Assembly (NCBI GenBank): GCA_964574985.1
Contig: CAZNPH010000017.1
Coordinates: 1-64,000, forward strand
Source of the DNA: CAZNPH01 sp964574985
Lineage (GTDB): Bacteria; Bacteroidota; Bacteroidia; Bacteroidales; SM23-62
DNA: 64,000 bases
Direction: 5' to 3'
A model generated the notes under the pieces. The model was not told where the DNA came from, ran no database searches, and saw only the letters and a list, made by a program, of their open reading frames with translations. Position 1 is the stretch's first letter, and each line of letters begins with the position of its first letter. Positions 46,223-55,916 of this stretch are shown piece by piece. A program made the translations under genes and the position numbers.

Positions 46223-47338
46223 TCAGACCCGGCCGGTGATCACCAGCGACAACAGGCCCAGTCCGATCACAAGCATGACCAGTCCGGTGATCAAATGGAT
46301 CCTTCCGCGGTTTTCCTTTCTCATCATTTCCACCCTGGCCGTGGTGGTCAGTCCGTACCCCACACCCAGGGTTATGATGATGAAAGGCAAAATGAAAATA
46401 AGGTTGTAGATGAGCAGGAGCCATATGGCCAGCATCCGGGAGGCGGATTCGCTGAGCATGCCGATTACCACGATGTAAGGTCCGGAAGTACAGGGCAGAA
46501 GGAATATACTGACCAGAAAACCGATCCCAAAGGCCCCGGGAACCGAAGTGACCCCGGAAGTGATCTTCTGTACCCTGGGTTGCCAGGACCGGGGCACTTC
46601 CATGCTGAACCATTTTTCCGGCCAGAGGGCATCCTTGATGTTGGCCAGTCCGATCAGAACGGCCAGCACGGAAACCACGATGTATATGGTTTGCTGTATG
46701 CCTGCGATGCTTATGGCTGCATACAGCCCAAGGCCCATCAACAGGTAGGATATGAAGGTTGAAGCGGTGAATGCCAGGCCCGCCCTGATGACCCGGCTTT
46801 TGTTCCTTTTTCCCACCATGATGGTGCCCAGGAGCAAGGCCAGCACGGCACAGGCACAGGGATTGATGGCATCCACGGCTGCGGCGCTCAGTACAGCCGG
46901 AATGCTGATCCTGCGGGTGACGGATTTCTGTTCCGGCAGGAGGGTCAGGGGTGAAGGGGCACCGGTCCGCAAGGCTTTTCTCACCGATTCTTCAATGGCC
47001 CGGAGAGATGTTCTTTCATCGCCGGCAATGAGCGTATCTCCGACCACGATGGACGGGGTGGTGATCCTGGTATCGTAAAGAGCTGCAAAGCGGCTCAGGA
47101 GTCTGGCATTTTCCGGATCGTGGATCTCGAATTTTTTGATTTCCACCGGGTAAACGGACCTGATCCTTTGTTCCAGGAACCTTTCCACCCTGGCGCAGTG
47201 CGGACAGCCGGCTTCATAAAACATCAGCACTTCCATGGGGTTTTCCCCGGTGGTTTTGTTATCAGCAGATCCTGCAAGGAAGAAAACAGAACAAATCAAC
47301 AGGGCAAATACACTTATATATTTATTCTTTCCGGTCAT
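46223..47338 (-). CDS. Thiol-disulfide transporter: glutaredoxin-like domain plus CcdA/DsbD-type membrane domain
   Basis: 371 residues from ATG 47338, where the signal segment begins. A periplasmic glutaredoxin-like domain follows with redox pair CPHC (Cys45, Cys48) and TTPSIVVGDT (cis-Pro). Then come six or more membrane helices with DAINPCACAVLALLLG and FLLPCTSGPYIV, the paired cysteines typical of CcdA/DsbD. It would pass electrons from the cytoplasm to periplasmic thiols. Upstream on the same strand is a DUF1573-rhodanese lipoprotein gene (62 bases apart), its likely partner. Confidence 0.85.
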   Translation of the reverse strand: MTGKNKYISVFALLICSVFFLAGSADNKTTGENPMEVLMFYEAGCPHCARVERFLEQRIRSVYPVEIKKFEIHDPENARLLSRFAALYDTRITTPSIVVGDTLIAGDERTSLRAIEESVRKALRTGAPSPLTLLPEQKSVTRRISIPAVLSAAAVDAINPCACAVLALLLGTIMVGKRNKSRVIRAGLAFTASTFISYLLMGLGLYAAISIAGIQQTIYIVVSVLAVLIGLANIKDALWPEKWFSMEVPRSWQPRVQKITSGVTSVPGAFGIGFLVSIFLLPCTSGPYIVVIGMLSESASRMLAIWLLLIYNLIFILPFIIITLGVGYGLTTTARVEMMRKENRGRIHLITGLVMLVIGLGLLSLVITGRV

Positions 47339-47400
47339 TATTACTGATCGGTAAATTCCTTTTATTAAGCCGGTTAAGGTTTGGGAGGGGTTCCGGTAGT

Positions 47401-48168
47401 TTACCTGGGGCCCTCGATGATGAACCGTTCCCCGTATCTGCGTTTCCATTCCCCGATCCCTCCGATGATGCTCAGCGCCTCCGTGTAACCATTGTTCTGC
47501 AGTTCCAGGGCCAGTTCATCGCTTTCCTTTCCTTCGTCAGAGTACAGGTAGATCATAAAGTCCTTGGGTAACATGGAGACCCAGTCCGCCACCCCGGCCG
47601 CGGGCACATGGATGGCGCCGGCAATATGGCCCTTCCGGAAAGTTCCTGAATCCCTGATATCCACCAAAACAAAGAAATTATAATACAATTCACCGATGGG
47701 AACCTGATGTGCCTTGACAGGCAGAACATCGGCAGTTACACTCAATGTCATGGGGCTGTGTTCGGGATTGCCGTAGCGTACTTTCACTTCCCGGGTTGGT
47801 TTTTGCCCTCCGTATCCCAGGGTTTCAAAAATAAACTCCAGTTTGGCCGAATCGCCCGCGGCAAGGTAAGACACCTCGGATACGGCTGTGCATCCGCCCT
47901 GGGAGAGGTCGTGCACGGATATGTTCTTTGCATCGGCCTTTCCTTCATTGACCAGGGTGAAGGTTACGCTGGTCCGTATGCCCTCCCTTATTTCCCCAAG
48001 GTCCCTGACTGCTCCGTCCCTTACCGTGAGTCTGGGCAAAGGCTGCCCTGCCGGCAATTCCTCTTTCCGGACCTGCTTTTCCTTTCCCGGATCATCCTTC
48101 TGTTTCTTATTTGCACAGCCGGAAGCAATGAAAATAAGCAGAATACAGGCAATGGCTCTGATATGCAT
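47401..48168 (-). CDS. Lipoprotein with DUF1573 and Cys-less rhodanese domains
   Basis: 255 residues from ATG 48168; lipobox FIASGC. Residues about 50-145 are a DUF1573 immunoglobulin-like domain (VRDLGEIREGIRTSVTFTLV; AGDSAKLEFIF). Residues about 155-250 are a rhodanese fold (LVDIRDSGTFRKGHIAGAIH; ALSIIGGIGEWK). The active-site loop reads YLYSDEGKES, with Ser where the catalytic Cys should be, so it is not a sulfurtransferase and probably binds a partner. Context with the CcdA-type carrier suggests a periplasmic redox or assembly role. Confidence 0.82.
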   Translation of the reverse strand: MHIRAIACILLIFIASGCANKKQKDDPGKEKQVRKEELPAGQPLPRLTVRDGAVRDLGEIREGIRTSVTFTLVNEGKADAKNISVHDLSQGGCTAVSEVSYLAAGDSAKLEFIFETLGYGGQKPTREVKVRYGNPEHSPMTLSVTADVLPVKAHQVPIGELYYNFFVLVDIRDSGTFRKGHIAGAIHVPAAGVADWVSMLPKDFMIYLYSDEGKESDELALELQNNGYTEALSIIGGIGEWKRRYGERFIIEGPR

Positions 48169-48218
48169 TTGCACCCCCTTCCTGAAAGTTTGTTTGAAGC
48201 CTGAAGGCCGGTTGATGT

Positions 48219-50510
48219 CTATTTGAATACAATTTTCCATTCCGCCGGGGCTTCCGTTCCGGTGAACGCAACCTCAAGTGTTCCGTCGGCATTGATGCCA
48301 TGTGTGACTTCGCCGGCAGTGGATTCGGCACCGGCAAATTCATAATTGTCAGGGACATGGATGAACAATGCATACCGGTCGCCAGGGACCGTCTCTGAAA
48401 CGCCCGCGAGGGATTTTTCTTCCCCGTTCCAGTTTATTTCCCGGATACTGTAAGCGGCGGTCAGGTGCCTGGAAGTGGCCAGCAACTGGGGGATGTCGGC
48501 TGCTTTTTTAATGATCAGGGCCTTTGTGCCGTGGGCAGGCACTTCTTCCTGTATCTTTCCGTTTGACACCCCGAGAAGCCAATTGTCCCAATAGTCGTAA
48601 ACCAGGTAATCATTTCCGGCTTCCAATCCCAGATCTTCCTGCAGGTCGAGTGTTTTTTCAGCCGTTTTACCCTCCCAGTTGTACAAGGCCACCACATCAT
48701 ACATGCCTGAAGCCGCGTTGACTTTCAGGTCCAGTGCCCTGGGATATTCCTCGGGTTTCGGGCAACAAGCGGCCTTTGCCTTGAATGGATAGAGGTCCAT
48801 GGCCCGGATGGGCATGGTGGGCATGGTTTTTCTGTATAATTCGAGTTTGTCGCCGGGCAGGGCTTTTACCTTTTCGGGATACCGGCTGGCCCAGCCTATA
48901 TGGTAATCGCTGTGCAGAAAATTCTGAAGCCTTTCCCTGGAGAAATCGGCAATAAAATCACTGATGATATATGCCTGGCCGGAAAGGGAGATGGAACTGA
49001 CAATGGTTTTGGCCTCGTCCATGGTCAGCGGGTCCCTGATCATCACATCATCCGGATCGGACCACCAGCATATCCCGTTCAGCCAGTTCGCTCCGAACAG
49101 GGAATTAAAGTAGGTTTGCATGCCGTCCGTAAAATGACCTTCTCCGGTCCACTGGGCGTAATCGTCCCCGCCGGTACGCGATCCGTCAAAAAAACCGAAA
49201 CCCACTCCGATTTCATGCATGGCACATCCGACAATGTAATTGTCGTCTCCCATGGCTTCCCGGATGGCGGCCTGGGCATTCCGGTAGGCTTCCCGGCTGT
49301 CCATATCGGGATTGAAGGCGTTTTCCCTGTTTTCCTCGTAATAATTCATCCAGGTGCCCCAGCCGGCATCCTTCAGATAGTCGAGGCCCCATTCGTTCAC
49401 CAGTGTTTGGAAAAGCGGGGTCAGATGCTTTTCGATCACTTCCGGATTGGTATAATCGAGTCTGACTACCGTCTTATCCGCCGTGCAGCATGCACCCGAA
49501 AGGTTTCCCAGTGAGTCCCTGAGGAAGAATTCTTCAGGGTATTTGTCGCTCATGGAGGGATTTGCATAATTGTCACCGTAGACATTTATCCAGAGTCCCG
49601 GTTTCAGTCCTTTTTCCCTGATATGACTGAACCACCACTTACCCCCGTCGGGATACATTTCCTTGTTCCATTCCAGCCAGTTGGCCTGTTCCCCCCGGGT
49701 AAACGCCGCATCCAGTTGCACATATTCGAGTCCGTATGCCTTCAGTTTCTCAGCCAGGGCATCGGTCTCCGAGACCAGGTCTTCCTGTGTGGGGGCCATA
49801 TAGTAGCAATACCAGCTGCTCCATCCGGTGGGCGCCGTTTCGAATCTTTCGGGAATGGGTTTGTATACGGGCTTGAATTCCGTTTGCTGATTATCGGCGA
49901 GTCCGATTACCCGGGTGTAGTAATCCCTGGCCACAATAAATTCCTTGTGGTCGGTTACCGGCACCTGTATATCCATCAGCGTGTGGTCGTCTTTGTTTCG
50001 TGACAGTTTGCTTCCCCGGGTAAAGCGGATCATTATATCGGTTTCCATGTCAAACAGGTTGTATATATTGGTGGCGGAAACAAAACCCATCTGAGTGTAC
50101 ATGATCCCGTTGTCCTGTTGGGCGATCCGTGCGGGGATCCTTTTTTCACCGGCCGGTGCGGTCCCTGTAATGATCCCGTTGTCAGCCGAACAGAAAACAT
50201 TGATGCCCGATTCCGAAATGATGAATTTCCACTCGGTTTCTTCGGGTTTTTCGGTGTCGATGACCAATTCTCCGTTTTCTTCTGTCAATGACCAATCCGA
50301 AAGAGGGATCATTTCATTTCCGTCTTTCAGATTGAGCCGCACCTGGGTGGCTATCTCATCCAGTCCGTCCACCGCAATGCTCAGGGTACTGGTTGCCGGA
50401 TCGGCGTTAATGATCCAGCCATATTGTTCATACTGTGTCGTTTTCCGGCATCCTGCCATGATCAGCAGCATGACCGGTACAAACATAATGGTTCTTAATG
50501 AATGTTTCAT
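48219..50510 (-). CDS. GH36/GH27-like alpha-galactosidase-type lipoprotein
   Basis: 763 residues from ATG 50510, where MKHSLRTIMFVPVMLL leads into lipobox IMAGC; longer readings start at 50537 and 50645. N-terminal beta-sandwich (about 20-230), then a clan-D barrel: GWSSWYCYYMAPTQEDL, EYVQLDAAF, LKPGLWINVYGDN, LDYLKDAGWGTWMN (nucleophile Asp region) and GSRTGGDDYAQWTG (acid/base region). LNGICWWSDPDDVMIRD is also conserved. A C-terminal beta-domain ends the protein. It probably hydrolyses alpha-galactosides or related alpha-linked sugars. Confidence 0.8.
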   Translation of the reverse strand: MKHSLRTIMFVPVMLLIMAGCRKTTQYEQYGWIINADPATSTLSIAVDGLDEIATQVRLNLKDGNEMIPLSDWSLTEENGELVIDTEKPEETEWKFIISESGINVFCSADNGIITGTAPAGEKRIPARIAQQDNGIMYTQMGFVSATNIYNLFDMETDIMIRFTRGSKLSRNKDDHTLMDIQVPVTDHKEFIVARDYYTRVIGLADNQQTEFKPVYKPIPERFETAPTGWSSWYCYYMAPTQEDLVSETDALAEKLKAYGLEYVQLDAAFTRGEQANWLEWNKEMYPDGGKWWFSHIREKGLKPGLWINVYGDNYANPSMSDKYPEEFFLRDSLGNLSGACCTADKTVVRLDYTNPEVIEKHLTPLFQTLVNEWGLDYLKDAGWGTWMNYYEENRENAFNPDMDSREAYRNAQAAIREAMGDDNYIVGCAMHEIGVGFGFFDGSRTGGDDYAQWTGEGHFTDGMQTYFNSLFGANWLNGICWWSDPDDVMIRDPLTMDEAKTIVSSISLSGQAYIISDFIADFSRERLQNFLHSDYHIGWASRYPEKVKALPGDKLELYRKTMPTMPIRAMDLYPFKAKAACCPKPEEYPRALDLKVNAASGMYDVVALYNWEGKTAEKTLDLQEDLGLEAGNDYLVYDYWDNWLLGVSNGKIQEEVPAHGTKALIIKKAADIPQLLATSRHLTAAYSIREINWNGEEKSLAGVSETVPGDRYALFIHVPDNYEFAGAESTAGEVTHGINADGTLEVAFTGTEAPAEWKIVFK

Positions 50511-50613
50511 TTTTCCGGGGATTGATGATTCTTTCATTTTTGTTGGCTTAAAAATAAGATAAATGAATGAAAAATACTGATGTTTACATAAAAAAAATTG
50601 ATACATACGATAT

Positions 50614-51492
50614 TTATATTTCCACACCAAAAAGCTTGCGGGCACCGATGCCTACCAGAAAACTGATGGCGGCAACGGATAATGAAATGGCGGTCATTTC
50701 GGCGAACCGTCCCCATAAGCCCAGGCCTTTGGCCGTGGTGATATAAAAATTGTATGACAGGATGATCACAATGCTCAGTATCAGCATCAGCCCCAGGGCC
50801 CGGTATACATTACTCACCAAAAGGTAGGGCAGAATCAGGACAAGAACGGTCGCAATGTATGCCACCCCGGTATAGACAGCTGATTTCACGGGGCTTTTGG
50901 TTGATGTTCCGTCTGCTTCTTCACGGGAGGACAATAGTTCTGAAGCGGCCATGGACATGGATGCGGCAATTCCGGTAATGAATCCGGCCATGGCAATGAC
51001 CCTGCTGTCCTGAAGCGCAAATGTGAGTCCGGCCAGCGCCCCGGTCAGTTCTACCAGCGCATCGTTGAGTCCGAGCACTATGGACCCTGCATACTTGACC
51101 GGTTCCTCCTCGATGAGTCCGAGCAACTCAGCTTCATGTTTCTGTTCGTCCATTATCACATCCGCCATTTCAGGCAATTCAGCCTTAAGTTCTGAATACA
51201 CGCCCTGGGTTACATGCTCACCCCGTTCCATAAGCCTGAGTCCGAACGACAAACCGAATACACGTGAAATGAACAGATACCAGAATATTCTGAATTTCCG
51301 CGGGTGCACCTCCGTTTTTGTGAAACCTTTGAAGAATTTGCAGTGGTCCAGTTCGTCGCCGGCAATGCGCTCAAGGACCTCACGGTTTTCCTTTTTCCTT
51401 GTGTGTCCCGCGAGTTTTCTGTAAATGTGGTGTTCGGTGATCTCGTTTCGCTGGGCGGCCAGCAGTTCTTTCCGGGGGATTTTCGGGTCCAT
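50614..51492 (-). CDS. Ferritin-like / VIT1-type membrane protein (iron or manganese transporter)
   Basis: 292 residues. The N-terminal 150 are a ferritin-like bundle with paired ExxH-type ligands (NEITEHHIYRKL; IAGDELDHCKFF; DEQKHEAELLGL). The C-terminal half has four or five helices and the VIT1/CCC1 signature LNDALVELTGALAGLTFAL, GIAASMSMAASELLSSREE. This matches the MbfA-like arrangement in which a di-iron domain feeds an iron exporter. It likely exports Fe or Mn from the cytoplasm. A single gene with its own promoter region facing away from the next plus-strand gene. Confidence 0.88.
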   Translation of the reverse strand: MDPKIPRKELLAAQRNEITEHHIYRKLAGHTRKKENREVLERIAGDELDHCKFFKGFTKTEVHPRKFRIFWYLFISRVFGLSFGLRLMERGEHVTQGVYSELKAELPEMADVIMDEQKHEAELLGLIEEEPVKYAGSIVLGLNDALVELTGALAGLTFALQDSRVIAMAGFITGIAASMSMAASELLSSREEADGTSTKSPVKSAVYTGVAYIATVLVLILPYLLVSNVYRALGLMLILSIVIILSYNFYITTAKGLGLWGRFAEMTAISLSVAAISFLVGIGARKLFGVEI

Positions 51493-51611
51493 TTATACGG
51501 GATTTTGGTTGAATTTTATTTTTGTGCTTAAAAATATTTATCTCCGGAAGTTATAAAAAAAACCTGGTATGAGAATCAGGTCGGTTAGAAGCAGATCGGA
51601 ATTATTTAATG

Positions 51612-51619
51612 TATTTTTG
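51612..51619 (+). promoter_or_regulatory. Bacteroidota-type -7 promoter element
   Basis: TATTTTTG matches TAnnTTTG, 28 bases before ATG 51648 (13 before ATG 51633). Confidence 0.45.
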
Positions 51620-51647
51620 AAAAAACAGGTTAATGCTGCATGAATCC

Positions 51648-52268
51648 ATGAAGCGCATCCGTATATATCGCATCAGGCTTGCACCGCTGCTGATCCTTTT
51701 GGTTTTGTCCCTGACAAGTATTTGCATTATGGGTTCCGCACTGTCAAAGTCCGGGCATGCATTTCTGATGGGAGCAATGGTTGAACATGGCACTGTACAA
51801 AAATATCTGGATGAAAAGTGTGATTCGGAAAATTACAGGTTATGTGCGTACAAGGATTCCCTGCCGGAAAAGGCATGGCAATTTGTGTGGGATGAAGACA
51901 GTCCGTTTTACAAGACCGGGGGATGGAAAGGAACCAGGCAGGAATTCAATGAGATCATCACCGGGACCCTGACATCACCAAAATATCTCCTCCTTCACAT
52001 CCGGGAGTCTGCCAAAGCAACACTGCAACAGCTTACCAGGTTTGAGATCGGGGACGGAAGCGGTGTTTTTCTCCATGGGGCACTTCTGCATAAAAGGATC
52101 GGTACATACTTTCCCCGGGAATTACCACAGTATGAAAAGTCCCTGCAGAATCAGAACAGGTTGTTTTTCACCGGATCATTCAATATCCTGCAAACAGTCA
52201 TTGTGGTTGTTTCGGTGGCCGGACTCGCAATGTTGTTTCTTATCAGAAAAAAATTTACCAGGATATGA
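51648..52268 (+). CDS. Membrane protein of unknown function, probably 3'-truncated
   Basis: 206 residues from ATG 51648 (ATG 51633 also possible; the promoter favours the later one). One N-terminal transmembrane segment (APLLILLVLSLTSICIMGSA), a soluble stretch of about 130 residues with MGAMVEHGTVQKYLDEKC, and a C-terminal transmembrane segment (FNILQTVIVVVSVAGLAMLF). The pattern resembles the middle of longer polytopic Bacteroidota proteins. Beyond the stop, 52270-52320 in shifted frames still reads SLVWLS and VYLFIPGN, hydrophobic as expected of a further helix, so the gene may have lost its end. No function assigned. Confidence 0.55.
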   Translation: MKRIRIYRIRLAPLLILLVLSLTSICIMGSALSKSGHAFLMGAMVEHGTVQKYLDEKCDSENYRLCAYKDSLPEKAWQFVWDEDSPFYKTGGWKGTRQEFNEIITGTLTSPKYLLLHIRESAKATLQQLTRFEIGDGSGVFLHGALLHKRIGTYFPRELPQYEKSLQNQNRLFFTGSFNILQTVIVVVSVAGLAMLFLIRKKFTRI

Positions 52269-52543
52269 AAAAACATCCCTTGTGTGGCTTTCGTGTACCT
52301 GTTTATCCCGGGCAATGAAAAACCATCCGGGAAAATCAAGGATCAATTCAGGTGATAGCCCTGGCTGTTCATTTCAGCAGACAGGAAGATTTTGTGTTGA
52401 TCCTGATCCAGGGGATAATCCCAGCATCCCATCCTGTGAAAAAGCCGCCCCCCGAAACCTGCCTTGAATTTATACAGTCCGTATAGCGGATGTGCAGGAA
52501 TGGCAAAACAAACAAAAATATGATCAGATTAAAAATTTCAGAT

Positions 52544-52551
52544 TAGATTTG
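52544..52551 (+). promoter_or_regulatory. -7 promoter element just upstream of the RimK-like gene
   Basis: TAGATTTG matches TAnnTTTG and ends nine bases before ATG 52560, implying a leader of only a few bases or none. Confidence 0.5.
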
Positions 52552-52559
52552 TATAAGAT

Positions 52560-53468
52560 ATGCTCGGATGGTTGCTATATAAAGATTCAGGGGATCTGGT
52601 ACGGAAGGAAGTATATGAGATCAAGCGGTTCATCGATGCTGCTGCGGATCATGACATTGAATTGCTGATACTGAGTCCCGAACAGATTGATATCATCGTG
52701 ACCCGGGAAGACAGGAAAAGTATTCTGGTCGATGGTGTGCCTACCGCATTGCCGGATTTTATCCTGCCCAGGATGGGAGCAAATACAACATACTTTGCCC
52801 TTGCAGTCATCCGGCACCTTGAAAGACTTGGTGTTTATTCGGTGAACAGTTCCCAGGGCATCGATACGGTGAAGGACAAACTTTTTACATTGCAGATCCT
52901 GGCGGAGTCGAACTTTCCCATACCCAAAACGATTCTGTTGAAATTCCCCGCCGGACCGGATATTGTGGAAAAGCATCTGAAATTTCCGGTAATCGTGAAA
53001 ACCTTGTCCGGTTCCCAGGGCAGCGGTGTTTTTTTAAGCACCGAAAAAAATTCCTTTGATGATCTCTTGCACCTGATACATGCCACCAATAAGACCGCCA
53101 ACATCATTCTTCAGGAATTCATCGAAACAAGCAAAGGCAGGGATTTGCGTGTTCTTACCATCGGAGGAAGGGTATTGGCGGCCATGGAAAGAGTAGCCCG
53201 GAACGGGAGTTTTAAAGCAAATTACAGCATCGGCGGGGAAGTCATTACATATGAGATTACTCCGGAAATCGAATGGTTGGTACTGGAGGTATCCAGGATA
53301 CTGAATCTTGATGTTGCAGGCATCGACTTGCTGTTTGACAGGCAAGGATTCAAGATATGTGAAGTGAATTCTTCCCCGGGTTTTGAAGGAATGGAAAAGT
53401 GCAATGATATAAATGTCGCCGATGAGATATTCCGGTTTGTAAAAATGAAACTGGGACAGTTTTCATGA
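52560..53468 (+). CDS. RimK-family ATP-grasp ligase
   Basis: 302 residues. RimK layout: LPRMGANTTYFALAVIRHLE, VNSSQGIDTVKDKLFTLQIL, FPVIVKTLSGSQGSGVFL (ATP-binding loop), IILQEFIETSKGRDLRVLTI, AMERVARNGSFKANYSIGG and CEVNSSPGFEGMEKC (Mg ligands). All ATP-grasp residues are present. RimK enzymes add glutamate to ribosomal protein S6 or ligate amino acids to coenzyme F420, lysine-carrier or small molecules; no carrier protein is adjacent, so the acceptor is open. Promoter position suggests a near-leaderless message. Confidence 0.9.
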   Translation: MLGWLLYKDSGDLVRKEVYEIKRFIDAAADHDIELLILSPEQIDIIVTREDRKSILVDGVPTALPDFILPRMGANTTYFALAVIRHLERLGVYSVNSSQGIDTVKDKLFTLQILAESNFPIPKTILLKFPAGPDIVEKHLKFPVIVKTLSGSQGSGVFLSTEKNSFDDLLHLIHATNKTANIILQEFIETSKGRDLRVLTIGGRVLAAMERVARNGSFKANYSIGGEVITYEITPEIEWLVLEVSRILNLDVAGIDLLFDRQGFKICEVNSSPGFEGMEKCNDINVADEIFRFVKMKLGQFS

Positions 53469-53518
53469 AATGAGCTCCGGCTGCAAAGGCCACCAGGGGC
53501 ATCTTGCGCACGGGAGGG

Positions 53519-55876
53519 TCAGTCACCGAGTCTGAACCCTTCGTTGTCACCGGTTTCATACAAAAGATGGTATGAAGAATTGTATGATTCCCGGCCCCTG
53601 ACCTCAAGGCTCACGGTCATGACCTGTTTGTCGAGTCCGGCCGGTAGCCGGGTTTGCACCAGGGGGCCGTGATGGTTGGTGTTGGGTTCGAGATCGGGAA
53701 ATTCCCATGTCATCAGTTTTTCCTTCCCGGCGGCGGTGGTCAGGTATACATCCACGGTCTGGCCGGCTACCTTTGCATAATGATCGTTCAGGATATAACA
53801 GTCTATCTCCAGCTTTTCTCCGGGCTCCCAGGTGAATTTTCTGAATGATGCGCTGGCCAGGACCGGGCGGCATGAAGCCGCGACGGCATAAAAAGCAGGT
53901 TTGGTTTTGGAAGGGTAGGCGACCAGACTGTTATTGACCGCTGTGGGCCACGGCTCATTGTAACACCAGTTGACAGCCATTGAACAATAGGGTTTCTGCT
54001 GGCGGGCCGTTTCAAATATGCACTTGTAGCCGGCACATTGCAGGAACTGGCTCCTTTTGACAAGCGCTTCAAGGCTTGGGGCCTTGCCGAAGTATTTTTC
54101 CAGGGTGGGTAGTTCCAGCCAGGAATCCTCCATCCATGCACCGAATGCGTGATGGGTTTCCCAGGCGGTTCCCCGTTTTGGAGGGAAAAGTTCTTTTTCG
54201 GGGATCACCTCTTTCAGGGTTTCCACGGATGCCGATCCGGGCATGCCGAATTCGGTGTACGCGGTTTTATCTGCCATGCGCATGACCTGAAATACCTCCT
54301 CTCCTGTACCATGGTCGTAAAAAATATAATGCCCGTGCCCCACACCCATGACCGGCGATGTGGGGATAAAGGGAGTGTTAGGGTCAAGCCGGTAACAGAG
54401 GCTGTTCAGCAGCCGGAGGGGAAGGGACTGATCGGTCATCAGGGACCATTTGTTGAACAGTTCGTTTCCCCCGCTCCAGAGGGCCAGGGATGGATGTTGT
54501 TTTACACGGTGTATGATGGACCGGGCTTCCTGCTCCAGGATCTTGAGATACCGGGGATCATCCGGATAGGGGTTACATGCCAGTGGGAATTCCTGCCAGA
54601 CCATGATGCCCAGGGAATCGCACAATTCAAAAAAAGATTCCTTGTTGGTGATCCCGCCTCCCCAGATCCTGAGAATGTTGAAGTTTGCTTCTTTGGCAAG
54701 GAGAAGCTGTTCACGGTAGCGCGCCCTGTCAATTGTCCCCGCGAATATTTCGGGGTGCACCCAGTTGCTTCCCTTGGCAAAGATCCGCCTGCCGTTGATC
54801 TCAATGGTGAAAGGCGGAACGCTTCTGGTTTTGGGATATTCCGAAGGTTCATCCCATGCCCCTTCGTTCATGACCAGTCTGATACGGCGGAATCCCGTCT
54901 TTTTTTCCACTTTGTCCGGTATTTTGCCTTTTTCATTGATCAGTGTCAGAGTGGAACTATACAGGACTGGTGTTCCGTGGTCATGTGGCCACCACAGCTC
55001 AACATTTGGAATGGTGGCCGGCAGGGTCATCTCTGCCGATGCTTCGCCTTTCATGTCCAGGACCTTGTTTCCGTCCGGACCGGTCATTTCCCACTGGTAC
55101 ACCATGCCCGCGGGATGGCTGACCTGCAGTGTATATTCCAGATCAGCCGAAGAAAGATCTTCCGAAAGGGTATAATTCAACTCTTCAAAGATGATCATGG
55201 TTGCCGGCCGCACGGCCAGATATGTTTCGTCCCAGATGCCAACGGGTACCAGGCGGGGATGCCAGTCCCAGCCATAGGGAACGGCCGGTTTGGCCGAATT
55301 GCGTGCCTGCCTTTTGCCGGGTTTTTCCGAAGGTGCCTTGGGGATGGGATGGATCAGCACTTCCAGGATATTCTCTTCATTCAGGTGATCATCAAGGATG
55401 AGGTCGACCGGTGTGAACATGCCTTCCTGACGGTGCAGCACCTGGCCGTTCAAAATGATCTCGAATTCATAATCGATCCCTTTTGATATAAAATGCAAAT
55501 GATGGCCGGCAGGTATCTCCGGTTTCATGAATTCGGTCCGGTAGCGCCAGAACTTGTCTTCCAGGAAATGATAATCCCTGAAATGGTCATCAATGTAATA
55601 AGGTGGCAGATTCTCGCCTTTCATGTAGTCCAGCTGCACGGCACCGGGAACGGAAGCCTCGTAAAATTTGCCGGGCCGGTCATTCCGGTTGTCTGCATAG
55701 CCTGTTTTCCAGCGAAGGGGTACGGTGTCTTGTTTTTTCATGGCGTGTAAGGGGATTGGGCCGGTTATGAAAAGGGCAATACAAAGGATCCGTGCTATGC
55801 CCTGTAAACGGATATTATGTATGGTCTTCTGTCTCTGACCGGTGGTTCGCTGCCATAGCAGTGATGAAGGTTTCAT
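53519..55876 (-). CDS. GH2 beta-mannosidase
   Basis: 785 residues, signal peptide ending near LHAMK. Sugar-binding domain with SVPGAVQLDYMKG and KFWRYRTEF, the mannosidase-type block VPYGWDWHPRLVPVGIWDE, an immunoglobulin domain, then the barrel: GSNWVHPEIFAG, NILRIWGGGI, acid/base Glu in LALWSGGNELFN and nucleophile Glu in AYTEFGMPG. The C-terminal beta-domains are complete. The WDWHPRL and SGGNE blocks separate it from GH2 galactosidases. It cleaves terminal beta-mannose from mannan or N-glycan-like oligosaccharides. Confidence 0.9.
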   Translation of the reverse strand: MKPSSLLWQRTTGQRQKTIHNIRLQGIARILCIALFITGPIPLHAMKKQDTVPLRWKTGYADNRNDRPGKFYEASVPGAVQLDYMKGENLPPYYIDDHFRDYHFLEDKFWRYRTEFMKPEIPAGHHLHFISKGIDYEFEIILNGQVLHRQEGMFTPVDLILDDHLNEENILEVLIHPIPKAPSEKPGKRQARNSAKPAVPYGWDWHPRLVPVGIWDETYLAVRPATMIIFEELNYTLSEDLSSADLEYTLQVSHPAGMVYQWEMTGPDGNKVLDMKGEASAEMTLPATIPNVELWWPHDHGTPVLYSSTLTLINEKGKIPDKVEKKTGFRRIRLVMNEGAWDEPSEYPKTRSVPPFTIEINGRRIFAKGSNWVHPEIFAGTIDRARYREQLLLAKEANFNILRIWGGGITNKESFFELCDSLGIMVWQEFPLACNPYPDDPRYLKILEQEARSIIHRVKQHPSLALWSGGNELFNKWSLMTDQSLPLRLLNSLCYRLDPNTPFIPTSPVMGVGHGHYIFYDHGTGEEVFQVMRMADKTAYTEFGMPGSASVETLKEVIPEKELFPPKRGTAWETHHAFGAWMEDSWLELPTLEKYFGKAPSLEALVKRSQFLQCAGYKCIFETARQQKPYCSMAVNWCYNEPWPTAVNNSLVAYPSKTKPAFYAVAASCRPVLASASFRKFTWEPGEKLEIDCYILNDHYAKVAGQTVDVYLTTAAGKEKLMTWEFPDLEPNTNHHGPLVQTRLPAGLDKQVMTVSLEVRGRESYNSSYHLLYETGDNEGFRLGD

Positions 55877-55916
55877 TTTGAAGTGGTTGTTTATGGTTGT
55901 CGGAAATTTTGGAGGA

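Noticed and set aside
50614..51492. Rubrerythrin
   Set aside because: The ferritin-like part is followed by VIT1-type membrane helices and lacks a rubredoxin domain.
54149..55486. Long plus-strand frame of 445 codons opposite the beta-mannosidase
   Set aside because: It is antisense to a gene with complete catalytic motifs and has no signal, motif or normal composition of its own.
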